DNA from: CAYOYK01 sp964408185
GTDB taxonomy: Bacteria > Bacillota > Clostridia > Christensenellales > Aristaeellaceae
NCBI GenBank assembly: GCA_964408185.1
Contig: CAYOYK010000005.1
Span: 15,323-79,322 of the forward strand
Direction of reading: 5' to 3'
Length of the DNA: 64,000 nucleotides
The translations under genes were made by a program, and so were the position numbers. The notes beneath the pieces were generated by a model, which ran no database searches, was not told the DNA's origin, and saw only the letters and a program-made list of their open reading frames with translations. How positions within the stretch are numbered: the stretch's first letter is position 1; each line of letters starts with the position of its first letter. Below are positions 58,087 through 64,000 of the stretch, piece after piece.

Positions 58087-61000
58087 CTACTGATAGTCCG
58101 TCAGGTTGACCGACACCATGGAGCTTACCCCGTGCTCCTCCATGGCAACGCCGAACAGCGTATCGCAGCGCTCCATGGTGCCCTTGCGGTGCGTGACCAC
58201 GATGAACTGCGTGTCCTTGGAAAACTCCTTGAGGTAATCGCCAAAGTTGCCGACGTTGGCCTCGTCCAGAGCGGCCTCGATCTCATCCAGAATGCAAAAC
58301 GGCGTGGGCTTGAGCATCAGCATGGCAAACAGAATGGCAATGGCGGTCAGCGCGCGCTCTCCGCCCGAAAACAGGCTGAGGAGCTGGCGCTTCTTTCCCG
58401 GCGGCTGGACGATGATCTCAATGCCGCAGCCCAGCGGATCGGCGGGGTCGCTGAGCTGGATCTCTCCGTGCCCGCCGCCGAAAAGCCGGATGAAGGTGGT
58501 GGAAAAGTACTCCTGAAGCAGAGAAAACTGGCTGGTGAACACGGTTTTCATGCGGTCAAGAAGCTGCTCGATAAGCGCCTGCAGATCTACCTTTGCCTTC
58601 TCCAGGTCGTCCTTCTGCGCGGACAGCACGGTAAAGCGCTCGCGCATGGTCGCGTACTCCTCGATGGCCCCCACGTTGACCGTGCCCATCGCGCGGATGC
58701 GCTCCCGGATGCCGCGCGCCTGCTCGTCCGCCTCGGCCTCCGCAAAGGGCGGCGTGTCCGCCGCGGGCAACGTGTCCGCCGCGCCGTCGGCTTGCTCCGC
58801 CTGCGCCTCGCGCCACAGGGAAACGTAGTTGTCGTAATGCTCCTTGGCCCCGGCGTAGGTAAGCTCGTAGGTATCCCACAGGCGGTCGGTCAGCTGGGTC
58901 ATCTCGGCGGAAAGCCGCTGTTGGGCAAGCTCCTGCCGGTGCAGCCTGTCGGTCTCCTTGCCCACCAAGAGCTGGCAGGCCTCGATCTCCGTCTGCGCGT
59001 CCTTAAACGCCTTGCTGGCTTCCTCGCGGGCCAGCTCGCGCTCGTCCACATGCGCGCGGGCCGCCTCGGCCTCGCGCTCGGCCTGCCTGATCGCGCCCTG
59101 CGCCTCCTCCTGCCGTGCGGCGGCTTGCTCGGTCTGGCGCAGGACACTCTCCCGCTTTTGGGCAAGCTGGGCGATCTCCCGGTCGCAGGACTCGCTGTCG
59201 CCCAAAAGACGCTTCTGGTCGCGGCGGATGGTCTCGCAGCTATGCTCCGCCTCCTGCAAGTGCAGCATCGCCGCCGTTACGTCCTCCTGCGCCGCCTCGC
59301 GCACACGGCGCGCGGTGTCCAGCCGCTGACTGAGCTCGTCGGTCTGGCGGTTCATGGCGTCGGTGTCGATATCGGAGCGCTCGCTCTGGCGCTGGATGCG
59401 CTCCAGCTCGGCGCGCGTGTTCGCTAAGCCCTCGTCCAGCTGCGCCACGGCCTCGCGGTAGCCCTCGACGGTGGCGTTGTGGCGCTCCTGCGCGGACTGT
59501 GCGGCGGATAGGTGCTCGGTATCGCGCACGATGGCGATTTCCTGCTGGTGCAGGTCGTACTGGGCCTGCGCGCGCTGCTCCTTGGTTCCGGCGCGGCGCT
59601 TTTCCAGCTCGTCCAGCGCTTGCGTCTCGCGCTCGATCTGCGCGCGCTTGTCCTTGGCGAGCGCGGTCAGCTCCCGGATCTCGCGGTCGCGGCCCAAAAG
59701 ATTCTGAGCCTTCTGCTGGATGCTGCCGCCCGTCATGGAGCCGCCGGAGTGCATCACGTCGCCTTGCAGCGTAACCAGCCGGAACGCGTGGTTGCCCGCG
59801 CGCATGATGCGAATGCCGCTATCGAGGTTTTCCGCCACGACGGTGCGGCCCAGCAGGCTTTCCACGACGCTGCGGTACTTTTCGTCAAAGCCGACCAGCT
59901 CGCTGGCCACGCCCACGCAGCCGGGCAGCTCCAGCGCCCGACGCTCCTGCGGCGCGAGCGTGCGCCCCCGCACGGAGCTCATGGGCAAAAAGGTCGCGCG
60001 GCCCAGCCGATTTTGGCGCAGGTACTCGATGATGCGCTTCGCGTCCTCCTCGGTTTGGGTAACGATGTTTTGCATCGCGCCGCCAAGGGCCATATCCAGC
60101 GCGGTTTCCAGCTCCTTGGGCACGGAGAGCAGCTTGGCCACGACGTCCTGCACGCCGCTGTCGCCGCGCTGGCGCGCGTATTGCAGCGCGCTCTTTACGG
60201 CGTACTGATAGCCCTCGTAGCCCTCCTGAAGCTCGCCGAGGGTGCGCAGGCGCGTCTCCGCGGCTTGCGCCTCGTTATCGAGCTGCTGGGCTTGCTTCTG
60301 CTTGTCCAGTATGGAGGCCAGCAGGGCTTGCGCGCTGGTCTCCAGCTTGTTTGCCTGCTCTTGCAGCGCGGTCAGGCGCTCCCGCTCCCCGGCGAGGGAT
60401 TCCTCCGCCGCCGTCACCGCGCCCTGAATCGCCTCATCCTGCGCAGTCTCCGCGTCCAGCTTGGCAAGCATATCCTGCCGACGCTCCGTGAGCTGGCTCT
60501 GCATGGCGGTATGCCGCGCCTTTGCGGCCTTCACGTCGCCGATGCGGTTCATGGCCTCCATGATGGCGTTGTTATGGGCGGTCAGCTCGTCCTCCAGCGT
60601 CTGCGCGGCAGTCGCTTTTTCCTCCAACGCCTGCTTCTGCGCGTCGAGGCCGGCTTGCGCCTGCGCCCGCTGCTGCTCCGCCGCGTTGGCTCCGCCGTCC
60701 TGCTGGGTGAGCGTAGCCTCGATAAGCGCCTTGCGCGTGCGCACGGCCTCGGCCTCGGCTTGCAGGCGCTCGGCGGTCTCCTGCCCGGAGCGGATGCGGT
60801 TGTCCACCTCGGCGGCGGCCTCCTTAGCGGCGTGGAGCGCGTCGTTAGCGGCCAAAAGCGCGTCATGCGCGGCGCTGACGGCGGTTTGCAGCTCGCCGAC
60901 GCGGCGTTCCTCATCGTCCCGCTGCACGGAGGCCTGCTCAAGGCGCAGGTTGGCCTCGCGCAGGGAATCGTGGATGGTGAGCAGCGTCTGCTCCAGCGTA

Positions 61001-61725
61001 TCGGCGCGCTGGCGCACGCGATCGTATCGCGTCAGGAACAGGCGCACGTCCAAGTTCTTGAGCGTCTCGCTCAGGGCCAGATACTCGCGCGCCACGTCGG
61101 CCTGCTTTTCCAGCGGGCCAAGGTGGGTGTTCAGCTCGTCCAGCACGTCCAGCACGCGCACGAGGTTTTCATCGGCGCGCTTGAGGCGCGTTTCGGCCTC
61201 CTCCTTGCGGGTGCGATAGCGTGTGATGCCCGCGGCCTCCTCAAACACGGCGCGGCGGTCCTCGCTGCGCTGGCTGAGGATCTCGTCGATCCGGCCCTGC
61301 CCGATGATGGAATAGCCCTCCTTGCCCACGCCGGTATCGCGGAACAAATCCACGATATCCTTGAGGCGGCAGGAGCCGTCGTTGAGCAGATACTCGCTCT
61401 CGCCGCTGCGGTAGACGCGGCGGGTGATGCTCACCTCGGCAAAATCAACGGGAAGCTGATGATCGGCATTATCAAACGTGAGGGCGACCTCACAGTAGTT
61501 CATGGGCTTTTTGAGCTCGGTGCCGTTAAAAATGACGTCCTGCATGGAGTTGCCGCGCAGCGTCTTGGCGCTCTGCTCGCCCAGCACCCAGCGCACGGCG
61601 TCCGCGATGTTGCTCTTGCCGCTGCCGTTCGGCCCCACGATGCCCGTGACGTTTTGCGGAAAGATGATCTCCGTGCGCCGCGCAAAGCTCTTAAAGCCGT
61701 ATATGGCCAGTTTGGTCAGCCTCAT
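58087..61725 (-). CDS. smc: Chromosome partition protein SMC
   Basis: 1212-residue condensin ATPase. The N-terminal head has Walker A GPNGSGKSNIADAV near residue 32. Two long coiled coils flank the hinge (about 500-650; YEGYQYAVKSALQYARQ, then VVAENLDSGIRIM). The C-terminal head carries LFSGGERALTAIAIL near 1108 and Walker B FCILDEIEAALD near 1132. It works with ScpA/ScpB, not seen here. I start at the ATG at 61725, which overlaps the rnc end by 4 bases; a longer reading adds 31 residues that duplicate rnc sequence. Confidence 0.97.
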   Translation of the reverse strand: MRLTKLAIYGFKSFARRTEIIFPQNVTGIVGPNGSGKSNIADAVRWVLGEQSAKTLRGNSMQDVIFNGTELKKPMNYCEVALTFDNADHQLPVDFAEVSITRRVYRSGESEYLLNDGSCRLKDIVDLFRDTGVGKEGYSIIGQGRIDEILSQRSEDRRAVFEEAAGITRYRTRKEEAETRLKRADENLVRVLDVLDELNTHLGPLEKQADVAREYLALSETLKNLDVRLFLTRYDRVRQRADTLEQTLLTIHDSLREANLRLEQASVQRDDEERRVGELQTAVSAAHDALLAANDALHAAKEAAAEVDNRIRSGQETAERLQAEAEAVRTRKALIEATLTQQDGGANAAEQQRAQAQAGLDAQKQALEEKATAAQTLEDELTAHNNAIMEAMNRIGDVKAAKARHTAMQSQLTERRQDMLAKLDAETAQDEAIQGAVTAAEESLAGERERLTALQEQANKLETSAQALLASILDKQKQAQQLDNEAQAAETRLRTLGELQEGYEGYQYAVKSALQYARQRGDSGVQDVVAKLLSVPKELETALDMALGGAMQNIVTQTEEDAKRIIEYLRQNRLGRATFLPMSSVRGRTLAPQERRALELPGCVGVASELVGFDEKYRSVVESLLGRTVVAENLDSGIRIMRAGNHAFRLVTLQGDVMHSGGSMTGGSIQQKAQNLLGRDREIRELTALAKDKRAQIERETQALDELEKRRAGTKEQRAQAQYDLHQQEIAIVRDTEHLSAAQSAQERHNATVEGYREAVAQLDEGLANTRAELERIQRQSERSDIDTDAMNRQTDELSQRLDTARRVREAAQEDVTAAMLHLQEAEHSCETIRRDQKRLLGDSESCDREIAQLAQKRESVLRQTEQAAARQEEAQGAIRQAEREAEAARAHVDERELAREEASKAFKDAQTEIEACQLLVGKETDRLHRQELAQQRLSAEMTQLTDRLWDTYELTYAGAKEHYDNYVSLWREAQAEQADGAADTLPAADTPPFAEAEADEQARGIRERIRAMGTVNVGAIEEYATMRERFTVLSAQKDDLEKAKVDLQALIEQLLDRMKTVFTSQFSLLQEYFSTTFIRLFGGGHGEIQLSDPADPLGCGIEIIVQPPGKKRQLLSLFSGGERALTAIAILFAMLMLKPTPFCILDEIEAALDEANVGNFGDYLKEFSKDTQFIVVTHRKGTMERCDTLFGVAMEEHGVSSMVSVNLTDYQ

Positions 61726-62390
61726 GCGTCGCCCTCCCGCGCGGAGAGCCGTTCCAGCGCCTGTTTGGCGGCGGCCTGCTCGGCGGCCTTTTTGCTGTTG
61801 CCCGTCCCCGTGCCGCACGGCTTGCCCAGCACGCTCACCTGCGCGGTAAAGCGCCTGTCGTGCGGCGGGCCCTCCGCAAGGGTGATCTCGTAGGCGGGCA
61901 GCTCCATGCCCTGCGCCTGCGTATACTCCTGCAGGCGGGTCTTGTCGTCATGGCCGCGCAGGGTACACAGGGTCTCCTCATGCGCAAAAATTCGGTTGAT
62001 AAACGCACGCGCGGGGGCCATACCGCCGTCCAGATAGATGGCCGCCAGCACAGCCTCGAAGGTATCGCACAGAATGCTGGGCTTCTCGCGGCCGGAGGAC
62101 TGCTCCTCGCCGTGCCCCATCATCAGGGCGGAGCCCAAGCCCAGCTCGCGTGCCAGCGCGCTGAGGGTCTCCTCGCACACAAGCGCGGCGCGGCGCGCAG
62201 TCAGCTCGCCCTCCTGCCAGCTTGGATACTTGGCGTACAGGAGCTCGCTGACCAAAAATTCCAGCACCGCGTCGCCCAAAAACTCAAGCCGCTGGTTGTC
62301 CTGACGCTTGAGGGAGGGATGCGTCAGCGCCAGACGAAGCAAGGCTCCGTCCGTAAACGTGTATTGAAGCGCGCTCTCCAGCACCGTCAT
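61722..62390 (-). CDS. rnc: Ribonuclease III
   Basis: 222 residues. The RNase III domain carries the signature QRLEFLGDAVLEFLVSELL near residue 32 with the acidic metal ligands, and DTFEAVLAAIYLDGG near 106. The dsRNA-binding domain (about 148-220) contains TGTGNSKKAAEQAAAKQALE. It processes rRNA precursors and dsRNA. I start at the ATG at 62390 behind AAGGAGGG; a TTG or other codon 11 residues earlier is possible. It overlaps smc by 4 bases. Confidence 0.96.
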   Translation of the reverse strand: MTVLESALQYTFTDGALLRLALTHPSLKRQDNQRLEFLGDAVLEFLVSELLYAKYPSWQEGELTARRAALVCEETLSALARELGLGSALMMGHGEEQSSGREKPSILCDTFEAVLAAIYLDGGMAPARAFINRIFAHEETLCTLRGHDDKTRLQEYTQAQGMELPAYEITLAEGPPHDRRFTAQVSVLGKPCGTGTGNSKKAAEQAAAKQALERLSAREGDA

Positions 62391-62479
62391 CCCTCCTTCC
62401 TCCTGTGAGACAGAGAGCGCCACGCGAGCGTGCCGGGCCTCCGGCGCACGCCCATGTGGCGCTTCTCCACTTCTCCGTG

Positions 62480-62710
62480 TCAGTTCTGGTGCTTTTCGAT
62501 GTAGTCTACCACATCGCCGACGGTTTTGAACGTCAAAATGACCTCGTCCTCCACCTCGATGCCAAATTCGGCCTCAAGCTCCAGAATCATCACCATCACG
62601 TTGGCGCTGTCCGCCTTGAGATCCTCCACCAAGCGGCTCTCGGCGGTGATCTGCTCCACGGGGATTTGCAGCTGCGAGGCGATCATGTTGCGTACCTGAT
62701 CCAATACCAT
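62480..62710 (-). CDS. acpP: Acyl carrier protein
   Basis: 76 residues, acidic. The phosphopantetheine serine is in EDLKADSANVMVMILELEAE near residue 35; the usual DSL motif is DSA here, which still keeps the Ser. It carries growing fatty acids and acyl groups for PlsX. It lies between plsX and rnc as in many Firmicutes. The start is the ATG at 62710 after AGGAGGAAA. Confidence 0.95.
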   Translation of the reverse strand: MVLDQVRNMIASQLQIPVEQITAESRLVEDLKADSANVMVMILELEAEFGIEVEDEVILTFKTVGDVVDYIEKHQN

Positions 62711-62746
62711 AGCGGTTTCCTCCTTTTTAGCAGGTCGAATGATTGC

Positions 62747-63769
62747 TTACGAATGTATCTGTTCGGAGGCGGGAGCCTCCGTCGAGACCAGCTTTTGCTG
62801 GATCTGCCCCACGACGTTCGCGTTGACCATCTTGACGGCCTGTCCCACCGCGCAGGCGATGGCGTGCCCGTTGCTGGAGCCGTGGGCCTTGACCACGCTG
62901 CCGCGCACGCCCAGCAGGGGCGCGCCGCCGACCTCGGTGTAGTCCATGGTCTTTTTAACGCGGCGGAAAGCGGGCTTTGCCAGCAGCGCGCCCAGCTTGC
63001 TGCGCGTATCGGCGGTGATTTCCTTTTTGATCATGCCCATCAGCGTGCCGGCCACGCCCTCCATAAATTTGAGGATGACGTTGCCCACAAAGCCGTCGCA
63101 GACGATCACATCCGCCAAGTCGTGGGTGATATCGCGCGCCTCGATGTTGCCGACAAACCGAAAATCGCCGGCCTTGAGCAGCTGATACGCCTCCTTGGTG
63201 AGCGCGCAGCCCTTTTCCTCCTCCGCGCCGTTGTTCACCAAGCCGATGCGCGGGCTGGCCACGCCGTGCACGCACTGCATGTAAGCGTTGCCCATCAGCG
63301 CGAATTGATGCAGCCATTCGGGGCGGCAGTCCACGTTCGCGCCGCAGTCGATGAGCAAAAAGTAGTCCTTGCCGTTGGGCAGCATGGGGGCGAGCGCGGG
63401 CCGCTCGATGCCGGGGATGCGCCCCAGCCGGAACATGCCGCCCGCCAGCACCGCGCCCGTGGAGCCCGCGCTGACAAACGCGTCCACCGCGCCGTCGCGC
63501 AGCTTGAGCATGCCGTCCACGATCGCGCTGTTTTTCTTTTTGCGCACCGCCATCACCGGGGGCTCGCAATTCTGGATAACCTCCGGGCAGTCGCACAGCT
63601 CCAGCCGCGCGGGGATCTCGCCGTGCTTGGCGACCTCGGCGGAAATCGCCTCGGCGGGGCCGGAAAGCACGATTGTCAGCTCCGGGTACCTTTGCAGCGC
63701 TTCCAGCGCGCCCTCCACAGGCGCTTGCGGGGCGTTATCGCCGCCCATCGCATCCAAATAAATCCGCAT
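62747..63769 (-). CDS. plsX: Phosphate acyltransferase PlsX
   Basis: 340 residues. Converts acyl-ACP to acyl-phosphate, the first step of phospholipid synthesis in Gram-positive bacteria. Signature stretches are YLDAMGGDNAPQA at the start, VSAGSTGAVLAGGMF near residue 92, LIDCGANVDCRPEW near 132 and CDGFVGNVILKF near 225. I start at the ATG at 63769 after GGGAGGG; a longer reading adds 12 residues. It is the first gene of the plsX-acpP-rnc-smc-ftsY run. Confidence 0.96.
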   Translation of the reverse strand: MRIYLDAMGGDNAPQAPVEGALEALQRYPELTIVLSGPAEAISAEVAKHGEIPARLELCDCPEVIQNCEPPVMAVRKKKNSAIVDGMLKLRDGAVDAFVSAGSTGAVLAGGMFRLGRIPGIERPALAPMLPNGKDYFLLIDCGANVDCRPEWLHQFALMGNAYMQCVHGVASPRIGLVNNGAEEEKGCALTKEAYQLLKAGDFRFVGNIEARDITHDLADVIVCDGFVGNVILKFMEGVAGTLMGMIKKEITADTRSKLGALLAKPAFRRVKKTMDYTEVGGAPLLGVRGSVVKAHGSSNGHAIACAVGQAVKMVNANVVGQIQQKLVSTEAPASEQIHS

Positions 63770-63817
63770 CCGTTTCCCTCCCGTGGTCAAAAAATCAAGT
63801 GGCAAACGTTACTTTTT

Positions 63818-63847
63818 ATTGTAACACATCCCGCGGGAGGATGTAAA
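63818..63847 (-). promoter_or_regulatory. Probable plsX promoter
   Basis: Minus strand TTTACA (63842-63847), 18 bases, TACAAT (63818-63823), about 49 bases before the ATG. The CATCCCGCGGGAGGATG segment (63827-63843) between the boxes is an imperfect palindrome. No clear FapR site was recognised. Confidence 0.55.
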
Positions 63848-63979
63848 GCCCGCGAAAAAGGGAGAAATGACAAGAAAATGTTGAGGTACAATAGATAAGT
63901 GAAAAAAGACGGGCGGCTCCGAAATTGGTAGAATGGAGAGTGAGGACAAACCATCACCAAAGACAAGGAGCAACCCGTC

Positions 63980-64000
63980 ATGAACAGGATAGCACAGGAA
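63980..64000 (+). CDS. First seven codons of a possible transposase, cut by window edge
   Basis: ATG at 63980 with GGAG 12 bases upstream, reading MNRIAQE before the edge. This start resembles the N-terminus of helix-turn-helix transposases of IS elements common in gut Clostridia, and the preceding 80 bases (AGACGGGCGGCTCCGAAATT) have an unlike-neighbour composition. Seven residues are too few for certainty. Confidence 0.3.

Noticed and set aside
59512..61893. Plus-strand open frame of 793 codons opposite smc
   Set aside because: Antisense shadow of the smc coiled-coil region in G+C-rich DNA.
1..64000. CRISPR arrays, tRNA or rRNA genes, prophage or toxin-antitoxin pairs
   Set aside because: No spaced direct repeats, no T-arm/anticodon patterns, no phage structural genes and no toxin partner for the XRE protein were seen by eye.

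Overview
The window looks like a chromosomal segment of a high-G+C, spore-forming-lineage Firmicute (class Clostridia). The reasons are the gene order plsX-acpP-rnc-smc-ftsY, a YhaM/dnaB/rplI/YybS block, a YhcN/YlaJ-type lipoprotein, a sortase-B-fold protein, Gram-positive lipoproteins, strong AGGAGG ribosome sites and TTGACA/TATAAT promoters. A run of ten N inside oppF shows it is a draft or metagenome assembly. I do not assign a genus.

Left part (1-18.5 kb): a six-gene arginine operon on the minus strand (argG-C-J-B-D-F, argF cut by the window edge), driven by a strong promoter that overlaps an ARG-box-like operator. Next come an AAC(3)-type acetyltransferase gene broken by one in-frame TAA, an amidohydrolase, an ECF-type sigma factor overlapping a DUF4349 membrane protein, and a 720-residue membrane protein with a proline-rich cytoplasmic half and a sortase-B-like outer domain that has lost its catalytic His and Cys. 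A DUF1015 gene, aconitase, a polytopic membrane protein and a Si-type citrate synthase follow. Citrate synthase and aconitase can supply 2-oxoglutarate/glutamate for arginine, although no isocitrate dehydrogenase and no argH are in view.

Middle (18.5-44 kb): a zinc-ribbon gene with a long leader; a secreted lipoprotein; the yhaM-like, dnaB, rplI and yybS-like genes; a YhcN/YlaJ lipoprotein; a solo zinc-binding protein (ZnuA type) and a PrsA-like foldase; an L,D-transpeptidase and a TlpA-like thioredoxin; an aminotransferase coupled to a LeuA/Re-citrate-synthase-like enzyme; a Na/Pi-PhoU transporter; envelope proteins; an M32 carboxypeptidase; a Nudix hydrolase; a lipase-like protein; an XRE repressor with a candidate operator; a lone Hpt protein; a DMT transporter; and small secreted proteins (SH3, chagasin-like).

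Right part (44-64 kb): an oligopeptide ABC importer (oppB-C-D-F-A), with a second strong promoter in front of oppA; a DMT transporter; a fusion of a sugar-phosphate-isomerase-like TIM barrel with a TolB-like propeller; a second zinc-ribbon gene with an even longer leader; a three-gene overlapping cluster (TIGR01440, SpoU methyltransferase, GNAT); a DUF975 membrane protein with a repetitive acidic tail and an apparent frame-shifting homopolymer; and the conserved ftsY-smc-rnc-acpP-plsX block. What may be the first codons of a transposase lie at the right edge.

No rRNA, tRNA or CRISPR array was recognised. The most unusual items are the dead sortase, the TIM-barrel/propeller fusion, the twin zinc-ribbon genes with long leaders, and the frame-shifting repeat tail.
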